From: Massilia sp. H-1 | Lineage (GTDB): Bacteria; Pseudomonadota; Gammaproteobacteria; Burkholderiales; Burkholderiaceae_D | Reading direction: 5' to 3' | Assembly: GCA_024703915.1 (NCBI GenBank) | Contig: CP087969.1 | Coordinates: 434,001-498,000 of the forward strand | DNA length: 64,000 bases | Shown: positions 10,825 to 20,308 of the stretch, piece by piece | How the letters are laid out: the number at the start of each line of letters is the position of its first letter | Position numbering within the stretch: the stretch's first letter is position 1 | Program-made: the position numbers and the translations under genes | Notes under the pieces: model-generated | What the model was told of the DNA's origin: nothing | What the model saw: only the letters and a program-made list of their open reading frames with translations | The model's database searches: none

Positions 10825-11941
10825 TCAGGGCCGGGATGCGCTGACAGCCTGCGTCAGTGCGCCAGGGAAAATCATGCTCAGGTTGCGGTGCCAGTTGGCC
10901 AGCGGCGAAGCGGCCACATACACCAGGTCCTTGGGATGGAGCTCGAACGACTCGGCCATGGCAAGTGCGCCGGTCCGGCGCGTCGAGCTGGAAGACACGC
11001 GTGCCTTCCGTGCCCTTGCGCACCACATACACCTGGCGCGCATCGCCGGTCATGGGACTGATGCCGCCCGATTCGCCCAGCGCTTCGTTCAATGTGAGGC
11101 GGCCATCGTGCATGGTCAGCGCGCGGGGCGACCACTTCGCCGGACACGAACACCTTGCTTTCGTCGCGCGAGTGCACCCGTACCAGGTCGCCGTGGGCCA
11201 GCATGACGTCGCCGGGATTGATGCCCTTGGCCACCAGTGCGCGCAAGTCGATCATGAAACGTGCATCGCCGCGCTCGAGCGCGATGCGGCTCTGATCGGC
11301 GGTAGGCAGCACGCCGTCTACCCGGTTGAGCGCCTCCGTCAGCGTCATGGGTATGTCGTTAATGGCCTGCAAGCCTGGCGACTTGACTTCGCCATCGATA
11401 TAGACGCGCTTGCTGCGATAGGCTTGCACGCGCAGCGTGACGTTGGGTGAAGGAGAGATAGCGCGCAAGGCGGCGCGTGAGCAGGCTGCGCGCCTGCTCT
11501 TCGGTGAGGCTTAGGCCAGGGTCAGCTCATCGGCTGAAGGGAAATTGAACGCGCCCTTCGTGGTCGACAACGAAGCCGTAGGCTTGAGCCAAGCATGGGG
11601 CACGGTGCTGTCGACCGCATTGGCGGCCGCGGCAATGCCCTGCCCCGCCAGTTCAGGATGATCCCAGACGATGATGGACAGGATGTCGCCATTGCCGATC
11701 GTGTACGGCGGTGGATTCAGGCACCACCAGGTGGGCGATATCCTTATTGATGTGCAACTCGCGCGCAAGATGCTCGGCCCGAATCAATTGCTCAGTAATG
11801 AGCTGGGTCGGCGGACCGCTCTCCTGCTCGTGCGCTTGCTACTAGCTCGCCTGAGATACGCGACGCGCAAGCCGCAAGGCAAAATGCCAAGAGGAAAAGC
11901 AAGAGTTGGCTGCGGCAGCGAACTCATGAAAAAGTTTTCAT
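10825..11941 (-). CDS. wza: Polysaccharide export outer-membrane lipoprotein, Wza family (frameshifted)
   Basis: An outer-membrane export channel protein. The start at 11941 reads MKTFS, then an in-frame TGA that is probably an error, then a lipoprotein signal LLLFLLAFCLAACAS. The Poly_export domain follows (YTIGNGDILSIIVWDHPEL, near 11690), then SLBB domains (VYIDGEVKSPGLQAINDIPMT and VFVSGEVVAPRAL). The end reads NWHRNLSMIFPGALTQAVSA to TGA at 10825. Breaks occur near 11510 (corrupted GCCGGC), 11725, 11128 and 10975. The reconstructed length of about 370 residues matches Wza proteins. It lies 21 bases upstream of the Wzc-like gene on the same strand. Confidence 0.88.
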
Positions 11942-12122
11942 AATGGTTGCCAATTTAAACACTGTCTGATCCAGAGTAAGGGAGCCTCTGGGGCTCGGCT
12001 TTGGCTTAGGTCAAACGGTCGGCGTGGCAGTCCCGGGCGCCGGAGTGTCAGATGGCAGGCGGCACATGGCTGACCGCCAGCGGCGCGCCATGTATATGGA
12101 GGAAAAGGAAGAGCGGTCCGGA
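11942..12122. other. Intergenic gap before wza
   Basis: No convincing gene is seen between the TonB-like gene end and the wza start. A short hairpin GAGCC/GGCTC lies near 11981-11995 without a T-tract in the needed direction. A promoter for wza presumably lies here, but no clear -35/-10 pair stands out. Confidence 0.4.
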
Positions 12123-13965
12123 CTAGCGGACTTCTTCGAGCAGCTTGAGGTTATCGTCGAAGCGCCAGATACGGCGGATCTCGATGACGTCGTAGCGCTG
12201 CGCGATTACGGGAGGGAATGGCGAGTAGCGGGCGTTGACGCGCACGATGCGTCGCACGGCCTCATCCATGTCGGCACGGCCGCTGGACGTGATGATGGTG
12301 ACGTCTTCGACCGAACCATCGCTGCGCACGGCCACGCTGACCAGCGGATCGATCCTGACTTCATCGGCCCAGGAACGTGGGTAATTGATGCCGCCGTTGC
12401 GCTCGATCTTCTGGCGCCAGCTTTCCACATACATCCGCAGCGAGAGATCGCGTTCGCTGGCGCCGACGGCGACCCGGCGCTCGTCGCGCATGCGTGGCGG
12501 CGTGCGCGGCGGATCGCCACGCAGCACGTCGATACCCTTGATCAGGTCGCGCGCACGGTTGGCCGCATCGCTGCCGAGCATGTTGCGAGGAATTTGCGCG
12601 CCGCCCGTGCCGCTTCGGCCCCGGGACCGCGACCTTCACTGCCGATGCCAGTTGATGGCGTGCCTGCAGGGGCGGTGCCGCGTTGCTGACCGGCTTGCTG
12701 TGCTGCCTGTCGGGCGGCCTGATCGGCACGATCGCGGTCCGCCTTCTGCTGCTCGGCCCGCTGTTGCTCCGCGCTGCTGTTCGGCTTTTTGTTGTTCGGC
12801 CTTTTGTTGTTCCGCTTTTTGTTGTTCAGCTTTCTGTTGTTCAGCTTTTTGTTGTTCAGCTTTTTGTTGTTCGATTTTTTGCTGTTCAATACGCTGCTGC
12901 TCAAAGCGCTGCTGTTCTACTTTCTCGCGTTCAGCCCGCTGCTGCTCGAGCTTCTGCTGTTCAAGCTTCTGCTGCTCGAGTTTCTGCTGCTCGATTTTTT
13001 GCTGTTCGAGCTTTTTCTGTTCGAGCTTCTGCTGTTCAAGCTTCTGCTGCTCGAGTTTCTGTTGTTCGGCCTTTTGTTGTTGCAGCTTATTCTGTTCGTT
13101 TTGCTGTTGTTCTAATTTCTGCTGTTCAATACGCGCTTGCTCCGCGCGGCGTTGCTGCTCCGCCCTGTCCTGTTCCACCTTCAACTGCGCGGCCTGTTGC
13201 TCCACTTTCTGTTGCTGCGCGAGCTGTTCCGTCTTCCTGCGTTCATCCTCGGCTTTGGCCTGCTCGGCCAGCGCAAGCCGACGCTGCAGCTTGTCCTGCT
13301 CAGCCGCACGTTGGGCGGCTTCGATTGCGGCCAGGCGATCCTCGTCGGCAAGCGAGCGCGCCTCCGCCTCCTCGGCGGCCTTGGCCAGGCCAGCCTTGGC
13401 GGCAGCGGCCTCGGCAGCAGCGCTGGTCTCGGCATCGCCGTCATCCTCGCCATGCTGGGACTGCTTGATATCGACTGTCTTTTGTTCAGCTTCTTCCGGA
13501 CGCGCCAACGGCACGACGAATTCGTTGGCCGTCGCATCCTGGGTGATGACGCGGGCTGGCTCGACCACGGTGCTGGGTGCCGGTATCGGCGGACTGATGC
13601 GGCGCGCCTTGCGCGCTTTGTCTTTCTTGACGGTGGGCCTGGCCTTGGGCGGCGGCGCCGGTGCCGGTGTCGCTTCGACCACCGGATTGACCAGCCGCAT
13701 TCCAGACACGGGCGCGGGCGGCTGCGGTGGCAAGGGCGTGATGTCGGCGACTGGCAACGGCGCCAACGCTTCCATCGCTTAAGACGGGCGCTGCGGCAAT
13801 GCGCACGGTCAGGGGCGGCGCGGCGCCTGACATGCCCAGGTTGGGCACCCCAAACTGCAGCAACAGCAAGGCCCCGTGCAACAACAGCGACACCACCAGC
13901 CCAACGGCGAGGCGCCGGTCGGCCTGACTGGCTGAGGTCGCACGCTTTGCTGCTGGTAATGCCAT
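12123..13965 (-). CDS. TonB C-terminal domain protein with a long Glu/Gln/Lys pentapeptide coil (frameshifted)
   Basis: The N-terminus (MALPAAKRATSASQ) has a single membrane anchor LAVGLVVSLLLHGALLLLQFGV, as in TonB/TolA. A proline-rich stretch, a charged alanine-rich helix and a run of about 30 imperfect EQQKx units follow (roughly 12775-13215). The C-terminal part (MYVESWRQKIERNGGINYPRS, then GSVEDVTIITSSGRADMDEAVRRIV) is a TonB-like C-terminal domain. Breaks near 13780 and 12600 split it. The likely role is a periplasm-spanning protein that couples an inner-membrane motor to an outer-membrane partner; it could equally be TolA-like. No ExbB/ExbD genes adjoin it. Confidence 0.8.
12775..13215 (-). 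repeat. 15-bp tandem repeats encoding EQQKx pentapeptides
   Basis: An in-frame array of near-identical 15-base units inside the TonB-like gene encodes EQQKA, EQQKL, EQQKI, EQQRF and similar. The 12776-12890 part is the most uniform. Copy number can vary by slippage or assembly error. Confidence 0.85.
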
Positions 13966-14084
13966 AAAACCTTCATATTGAGGAGATCGCCCACGAATTC
14001 TAAGCGAAAAGATTGCGCACGGTTGAATTTATAGCGGGAAAACCCGTGCAGCCAACATGCTGGATGGCAAGGTATCATGGAGAA

Positions 14085-14869
14085 ATGAAGCCCGGTCTCC
14101 TTTTTCTCCTTGCCATGTCGCTTGCCTTGCCCGCACACGGCGAACGCATGACGTTCGCCGTGTCGACTGGCAGTGCCATGCCAATGACGGAATTTCATCA
14201 CGAAACGCTCACTGCCTAGCCTCTTGAAAGAGGTGGGCGATGCGCTGGCGCGTGAATTGCAGCTCGACCCCGCCTATCTGGTCTTGCCGCGCAAGCGGGT
14301 GGAAGCGGCATTGCTCAGCGGACAGGCCGACCTGCTGTGCGACCTGCGCCCGGAATGGCTCGACGGGAAGCAATGGCACTGGACCGAGTCGGTGTTTTCC
14401 AACAATATGATTATCGTCAGCCGCAGCGAGACCCCTTCCCTGGCCAGGCTGTCCCAGCTGTCCGGCGAGCGCGTTGGCACGGTGCTGGGCTACCGCTATC
14501 CGGAGGTGGAAAAGCGCCTTGGCAGCTCGTTCTGAACGCGACGATGCCGCCACGGATGAGCTCAATACGAGCAAGCTGCTCAATGGCCGCTTCCAGCTAC
14601 ATGATGTCCAACTCGCTGTACTACGACTATCAGCGCAAGGTTCATCCCAAAGGCGGCTTAGCTCAACCGGACCGTGTTTACAGTCCGCCAGTTCGACACC
14701 TATTGCGCACTGCCGCCCAAAGGCAAGCTCGAGATTGACAAGGTTAACCGCGCCATCCAGGCCCTGCAGCCAAAGGCGAGATGCAGGCAATTTACGACCG
14801 CTACCGTCCAAGCAGATAGGCCGGGCCTACTTGTCCGGCCTCAACAACACCATGCAGCGCCACGACTAG
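14085..14869 (+). CDS. Periplasmic solute-binding protein, family 3-like (frameshifted)
   Basis: The start MKPGLLFLLAMSLALPAHG is a signal peptide with cleavage after AHG. The mature part carries a family 3 solute-binding-like fold: LLKEVGDALARELQLDPAYL, PRKRVEAALLSGQADLLCDL, WHWTESVFSNNMIIV and GERVGTVLGYRYPEVE. Later frames give MMSNSLYYDYQRKV, FTVRQFDTYCALPPKGKLEI and MQAIYDRYRP. A corrupted GCCGGC at about 14216 gives an early TAG; further breaks lie at 14533, 14610 and 14660. The stop is either TAG 14817-14819 or 14867-14869. No permease gene adjoins it, so the ligand and any transport partner are unknown. Confidence 0.6.
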
Positions 14870-14906
14870 TATGGGTTGAAAACCATCCCAAGCTAGCAGG
14901 TGCCCC

Positions 14907-15411
14907 ATGTCGGTTCCTCCCCAAGGCGTCAGGCCGCCGGCCTTCGACACGCTGCAGTTTCGCCAGGCGCTGTCGCAATTTGCGACCGGCGTGACCGTCA
15001 TCACCGGCAAGCTCGCCGACGGCGAATTTTTCGGCGTGACCATCAATTCCTTCAATGCCGTGTCGCTCGAACCGCCGCTCGTGCTGTTCAGCCTGGCGCA
15101 CAGTGCTTAAGCAGCATGCTTAAGCCTTCGCCGCCAGCAACGCCTATGTCATCAACGTACTGGCAGACGATCAGGCCGAGGTCGCACAGCGCTTCTCGCG
15201 CCCGGGCGAGGACCGCTTCCACGCGCTGTCGTTCGCCCTGTCCGAGCGCGGCTTGCCGGTGCTGGCCGGTACCGTGGCCTGGTTCGAATGCCACCACCGC
15301 AGCCGCTACAACGAAGGCGATCATGCCATTTTCGTTGGCCAGGTCGAGCGCTGTCATTCCCGTCCGCACCGCACCCTCGGCTTCCACCGTGGCCGCTTCA
15401 TCGCCCTCTGA
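14907..15411 (+). CDS. Flavin reductase family protein (frameshifted)
   Basis: A small FMN-binding split-barrel protein that would reduce flavin with NAD(P)H or serve as the reductase of a two-component monooxygenase. The frame reads FRQALSQFATGVTVITGK, then FFGVTINSFNAVSLEPPLVL with the family's T.NSF.SVS.PP pattern, LAHSA, AYVINVLADDQ, then HHRSRYNEGDHAIFVGQVE and HRTLGFHRGRFIAL. Two corrupted GCCGGC sites only 13 bases apart (15105 and 15118) introduce TAA stops. Restoring them gives AHSAGSMPAFAASNAYV. The length of about 166 residues is normal. The next gene starts 12 bases later. Confidence 0.88.
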
Positions 15412-15423
15412 CTTTCCGCGCCC

Positions 15424-16777
15424 ATGAACAATCAGCTCACCTTCGTCAATCACGCCAGCTTCTACATCGACAATGGCAGCACGCTGCTGCTGGTCGATCC
15501 CTGGGTAGAGGGCACTGTTTTCAATAACGGCTGGCGACTGCTCGATACCACCACCTCGAACGCCGCGCTGGTGCACGAGCTTGCCGCACGCAAGCGCAAC
15601 ACCTTCATCTGGTATTCGCACGAGCATCCCGACCATTTTTCGGTATCGTTCATCAAGAAACTCCAGCAGGATTTCCCCGGCAAGGTCACGATGCTGTTTC
15701 AGCAAACCAAAGACCAGCGCGTGTTGGGTTTTCTCAAGAAGAATGGTTTTGACGTCATTGAATGCGCGCCCGGCGTCCCGATCGCGCTCGACAAGACCAT
15801 GTCGATTACCGTCTATCCGTTTTCCGAAGGCGATTCTTACTGCCTGATCCAGTCGGGGCAGCGCCATATTCTTAACATCAACGATTGTCCCCTGCTCACG
15901 CAAGCCATGTGCCGGGCCGTGCGTACCCAGATCGCGCCCGTGACCGACAAGATCGACGTGCTGTTCACCCAGTTCGGCTACGCCAACTGGGTGGGCAACC
16001 CCTTCGAGCCGGGCTTGCAGCCAGCCCGCCGCGGCAGAAAAGCGGGAACGCATCAGCCTGCAAATGCGCGTTTCGCGCCAGCGCTGACGATCCCCTTCGC
16101 CTCGTTCGTGTCCTTCTGCAGCATTGAGAACAGCTACCTCAACGACTACCAGAATTCGGCCTATACCATCCGCCAATGGTCGACCTTGTCGCCGGAGACA
16201 GAAAACCTGCGCTTCATGAAACCTGGCGACACGATCGATCTGAACAAGGCAACGCCCGCCAGCACCATGCGCATGAGCCAGGCTGCGGTGGCGCACTGGG
16301 AGCAACTGAGCAGCGGATCGCGCGCCGTCTTGCCGCCCGAACCACCGGCCAGCATCGCAACGCTGCAAGCGGCGTTCGCCCGCTACCGCCATATCATCCG
16401 TTCGCAGTTGCCGGTACTTCCCTATGTACTGGAACGTTTTGGCTTGCTCAAGCCGCTCAGAATTCATTTCCCCGACCTGCGCCTGACGGTGCGCTTTTCC
16501 TATGTGCATGGCTACACCGCCCTCCCCGGTGGCAGCGCCTTTGATATTTCGATGAGTTCAAGCAGCGCCGTCTTCATCTTCACCAATGAATATGGTTTCA
16601 ATACGACGCACGTGAACGGCCGCTTCCGCACGGCCGGTCCCCAGTCGCTGCATCGCTTCCAGCCGATTCTTCATGCCGCAGAACCTGGTGCGCCAGGGTT
16701 TTGGCATCGCCCATCCGTTTGCTACCGCGACCCATCTGGCAGGCAGTCTGCTGGGCCGCCTGCGGACCGGCGCCTGA
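15424..16777 (+). CDS. MBL-fold metallo-hydrolase (frameshifted near the end)
   Basis: The protein begins MNNQLTFVNHASFYIDNGST and carries the metallo-beta-lactamase motif SHEHPDHFS (near 15617), with ILNINDCPL about 75 residues later as the likely next metal ligand region. The N-terminal half resembles MBL-fold hydrolases that open with the same NHASF-like strand. The long C-terminal region (about 200 residues, with SYVHGYTALPGGSAFDIS) is not a domain I recognise. Breaks lie near 16025-16070 and 16665, after which the frame LVRQGFGIAHPFATATHLAG runs to TGA at 16775-16777. The flavin reductase gene just upstream may be co-transcribed. Substrate unknown. Confidence 0.7.
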
Positions 16778-16809
16778 CGCGGACGCGAAAAAACGGTAGG
16801 ATGACGCAC

Positions 16810-17545
16810 ATGTGCGCCAACTACACTCCCAGCAAGCGCGAGGCATTCAGTCACCATTACGGACTGGAACGCGCCGCGTTCGACTTCCCCTCGGAATCTT
16901 TCCCTGGCTACCTCGCGCCAGTGTTGCGTGAGTCGCGCGAGCAGGCTGACAAGCGATCGAATGCATTCCTGCCGTATTCGGGATGGTGCCGCACTGGGCC
17001 GACATGAAATTGTCGCGCCAGACGTACAACGCGCACTGAAACGGTGGCCACCAAGCCCTCGTTTCTGCAATGCGTGGAAACGCAATCAGTTCTGCATCGT
17101 ACCGGCAGAGAATATTTATGAACCTAACTATGCGTCAGGCAAGGCGGTGCGCTGGCGCATTGCGCATGCCGATGCGCGTCCACTGAGCGTTGCCGGGATC
17201 TGGGAATGGAAGCCGGAAGGGCCGGACGGCTTGCCGGTGCTCTCTTTTTCCATGCTGACGATCAATGCGGACGCGCACCCCTTGATGAATCAGTTCCACA
17301 AACCCGGGGAAGAGAAACGCATGGTGGTGTTGCTGGAGCCGGACCAGTACCAGGGCTGGCTTGAAGGCGCACTCGTGAATGACCCTGGCGTGTATCAACC
17401 TTACCCCGCAGAACGTCTGGTTGCCGCGGCCGATCCCCTGCCGCCCCGGTCCAAGACCAAAGATGCACAAGGATCGCTCGAACTGAAGGCGGCCTGGAAG
17501 CGGGCCTTTGGCTTGCCAGGCGCGCCCGCGTCTCACTGCGCTTAG
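16810..17545 (+). CDS. SOS response-associated peptidase, SRAP/YedK family (frameshifted)
   Basis: SRAP proteins (HMCES/YedK) bind abasic sites in single-stranded DNA through Cys2. I chose the ATG at 16810 instead of 16801 because it gives MCANYTPSK with the catalytic cysteine at position 2. Later blocks are GMVPHWAD, YNARTETVATKPSF, AWKRNQFCIVPAENIYEPNY, ADARPLSVAGIWEW and SFSMLTINADAHPLM, all typical of the family. Indels near 16965 and 17035 break the frame. The gene ends at TAG 17543-17545 facing the DUF4386 gene. It shares no clear operon with neighbours. Confidence 0.87.
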
Positions 17546-18250
17546 CGCTGGCATTTCCGTCTCTTTGGCGCCCATGATCAGCAGCCACAGGCAAATGCCG
17601 ATTTCGCCTACGGCAGCAGGCAAGGTGGCGTAGCTGGCGACAATGGTGTCGTGGTACCCCGGGACCATCAAATAACCAAAAAAATCGACCAGATAGCCGA
17701 CGCAACCGAGCATGAGCAACACGCCCAGCGCCTTGGGCAATATGCCGGACTTGAAAACCAGATAGCCAAATGGCGCCAGCCACAGGCCCCAGAAGATCTT
17801 GCTCAGCAGAAGGCCACGACGGTGATCGTCCAGCACGGACATGATGAGGGAATGGACCTGTTGCGCGGAAAACGTGTGCATGAAGTCGGGCGCATGCAAC
17901 AGCGACAGGATCTGAAACTGGTTCAGCACATTGTTGAACGAGATTGGCACACTGACTACGGCAAACCCGACCATGAGAACCGCGGCCTGGGTGCCGTGGC
18001 GCGACAGCAGGCGGTACAGGGCCAGCGGCAACAGCAAGAAAGCGGTGTAGCACAGCACCGATGACATGATGCCGAAACGGTAAAGCGTCTCGCCGCGCTG
18101 CAAACTCTGGACCACGTTCGCGGCTTCGCCCGAAAGCAATAATTGCGACGGCACGTAAGCCAGGCTGAAGATGCCCGTGATGACCACGACAAGATAAAGC
18201 AAGCCCGCAATGCGTGCTGTCTTATTGTTGGTGGAGTCGACGGTAATCAT
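17542..18250 (-). CDS. DUF4386 family membrane protein
   Basis: The protein starts MITVDSTNNKTARIAGLLYL and has about six hydrophobic helices (GLLYLVVVITGIFSLAYVPS, FLLLPLALYRLL, VGFAVVSVPISF, LGVLLMLGCVGYLVDFFGY, EIGICLWLLIMG). This layout and the N.TARIAGLLYL opening fit DUF4386. The uninterrupted frame runs on antisense through the SRAP gene to 17135, but that extension is not hydrophobic and looks like a shadow. A one-base shift near 17550 would give a TAA at 17542-17544, which I take as the likely end. Function unknown. Confidence 0.7.
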
Positions 18251-18344
18251 GGTCAGTAGGCGCTGGTCTGAATGCTAATAGGTGTGGTTCAGTGTGCAAT
18301 ATTTGAAGTCCCTCACTATAGCTGATCTTTTTGAACGTTGCTCG

Positions 18345-18386
18345 CAAAAGAAAAGGGCTGGAGCCCGCGCAAAGCAGGTCCAGCCC
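18345..18386 (-). terminator. Rho-independent terminator after the chitinase gene
   Basis: On the - strand the stem GGGCTGGA...TCCAGCCC (arms 18379-18386 and 18355-18362) is followed by TTTTCTTTT. It lies about 30 bases beyond the chitinase stop. Confidence 0.75.
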
Positions 18387-18414
18387 CTCGTGGCCGTGGG
18401 TACGGCGGCGGAAC

Positions 18415-20049
18415 TTAAGGCAGCGTCCTGAGGGTCGCCTTGACCGGGGCCGAGAAGTTATAGCCATCGTGCTTGTCCCAGTTGATCGACCAGGTCATGA
18501 CGCCCCGGAATTCCGGGTAGGCCTTGACCGGCTTGATGGTGCCGCAGTTGAGCAGCTGGGTCAGACACTTGAGTGCATTGTTCACGTTGGTCGTGGTGGT
18601 AAAACCCGGAACCGGCCGAACTCGGGCCCGACGGTACGCCGAAGCCGACCTGGTCCGGACGCAGGCCTAAGCAAAATTATTGCCGCCATACGTAAAGCCC
18701 TCGATCAGCATCTTGGCCGTGGCCACCAGCTGGTCGGTTGAGCCCGCCTTGAGCGCACCGCTGGCGTACGGCGTGTAAATATCGCCGTTGTTGTAATACT
18801 GCGGATGCAGGATGGTCAGCTCATTGCGCAAGGAATTGATGATCGGAATGTAAGCGCCCCAGATCGATCCATAGCTGGTGAAGCCCCCCTCGACATACAC
18901 CCATTCCGGCGCCATCGACAGGTAGAAACTGGCGCCAACCTTCGCTTTCAGGTTCTTGACGGCGATCGGCAGATAGGTCTGGATGGCCGCGCCTTGCGAC
19001 ACGCCGTTCTCGAGGTCGAGATCGATACCGTCGAAGCCGTACTTGGTGACGATGGCGTACAGGGAATTCGTGAAATTGGTTGCCTCGGCGGTGGAGCCGA
19101 CCGAGACCGAACCGTTCTGGCCGCCCAGCGACAGGATGACTTTCTTGCCCGCCGCCTTCTTGGCCTTGATATCGGCAATGAATTGGGCTTCGCTGCTGAA
19201 GCACTCAGGTCAAGCGTGAAACTGACGTTGCCGTTGCCTGCATTGTCACCAAACGAGACCACGATCACATCCCAATCATTGCTGACCTGGCTGATCGGGA
19301 AGGTATTGCTTAAGCTGGGTTGGTGAAATTGTGCCAGTAGCCGACCAGGGCGTGCTTGGCCAGACCAGGCGTCGGCGTTGGCGTCGGGGTTGGAGTTGGC
19401 GTCGGGGTTGGCGTTGGCGTTGGCGTTGGCGTCGGCGTCGGCGTTGGGGTCGGCGTTGGGGTCGGCGTCGGCGTTGGGGTCGTGCAATTGCCATCGGCAG
19501 TCCACAGCGTTGGCGAATCCTTTGGATTCCAGTTTGTTCCGACATAGGCGGTGTGCGTTACCAGCGCCGTGTACGACACACCCAGATAGCTGACGACTTG
19601 TCCTGCATTGTAAGTAACACCTTCGGCCCAAATCGTGCAGGTCGACGGTGTTGGCGTCGGCGTTGGGGTCGGTGTTGGCGTTGGCGTTGGCGTTGGTGTC
19701 GGGGTCGGGGTCGGGGTCGGGGTTGGCGTTGGTGTAGGCGTTGGCGTCGGGGTCGGCGTCGTTCCACAGCTGGCCCCGGTTGTCCACGGCTTGCCACTGC
19801 TTAAGCGGCGCCGCTGCTGGTGGACGGGTTGTCGCCCTGCGTCCAGTAGGCTGCCGTGTAGTTGATGCCGTTATAGCTGACGACGTTGCCGCCCGTATAA
19901 ACCGCAGTGCTGACCCAGGCCGCGTTGCACACTGCAGTTGCAGCTAACAACTTGGTCTGCGGCGCCGATGACGACGAGCCGCCACCGCAGGCAGCAAGCG
20001 TGCCGCCGAGCAGGCCGACGATGAGGCTATTGATAATAGTCCTGTTCAA
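18415..20049 (-). CDS. GH18 chitinase lipoprotein with two CBM5/12-type modules (frameshifted)
   Basis: I take a TTG at 20049 as the start because GGAG lies six bases upstream and the product ([21 protein letters not shown]) is a lipoprotein signal. Two chitin-binding modules follow ([20 protein letters not shown] and [16 protein letters not shown]), each followed by a long Pro-Thr linker. The GH18 domain contains FDGIDLDLE, the DxxDxDxE catalytic motif with Glu as acid/base, plus [17 protein letters not shown] and [10 protein letters not shown]. It hydrolyses chitin or chitooligosaccharides outside the cell or at its surface. Corrupted sites near 18666, 19309 and 19800 break it. It has its own terminator. 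Confidence 0.88.
19370..19482 (-). repeat. Hexanucleotide repeat encoding a Pro-Thr linker (between CBM and GH18)
   Basis: Tandem GGCGTT/GGCGTC/GGGGTC units on the + strand encode (Pro-Thr)n on the coding strand. This is a flexible interdomain linker of the chitinase. Confidence 0.9.
19645..19763 (-). repeat. Second hexanucleotide Pro-Thr linker repeat (between the two CBMs)
   Basis: The same class of hexanucleotide repeat as the downstream linker, joining the first and second chitin-binding modules. Both arrays use the same units and could recombine with each other. Confidence 0.9.
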
Positions 20050-20249
20050 TTGTGACTCCAATTCAAGGTGTTGAGAGACCCGCATGCCGCGGATACGCGC
20101 TGAACGACCGGGGTGCACTAAGCACGGTGAAATGTTTCATAGAAAGTAAGGTCGCAATACCAATATAACACCAATATACATACTGCACATACCAAAATGA
20201 ATAAAACCAATACCAAAATCGCCGTATCGTGACGTTTTGACACATCGTC
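20050..20249. other. AT-rich promoter region of the chitinase gene
   Basis: About 200 bases without a gene, markedly AT-rich compared with the surroundings. It contains CCAATA at about 20160, 20171 and 20207 and related ACCAAAA motifs. It probably holds the chitinase promoter and possible operators; no regulator can be named. Confidence 0.4.
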
Positions 20250-20286
20250 AAAAAGAAAATGGGGGCGAGCTGCGAGCAGCGCCCCC
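20250..20286 (-). terminator. Rho-independent terminator after the GH5-like gene
   Basis: On the - strand GGGGGCG...CGCCCCC (arms 20280-20286 and 20261-20267) is followed by ATTTTCTTTTT. It lies about 25 bases after the stop of the GH5-like gene. Confidence 0.8.
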
Positions 20287-20308
20287 ACTGGCCAATCACG
20301 GGCGCGGC

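Noticed and set aside
12775..13215. Tandem 15-base repeats as a CRISPR array
   Set aside because: Units are contiguous without spacers, stay in frame and encode a pentapeptide inside a TonB-like gene.
12385..13782. Long rightward open frame rich in Cys, Ser and Phe
   Set aside because: It is the complement of the EQQK repeat array; the leftward frame has a signal anchor and a TonB-like domain.
15088..16509. Long leftward open frame opposite the MBL-fold gene
   Set aside because: It has no family motifs, while the rightward frame carries the SHEHPDH metal site.
17135..17541. C-terminal extension of the DUF4386 protein
   Set aside because: It runs antisense through a well-supported SRAP gene and loses all membrane character, so a small frameshift near 17550 is more likely.
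19370..19763. GGCGTT arrays as an origin or CRISPR-like element
   Set aside because: They are in-frame Pro-Thr linkers between recognisable protein domains.
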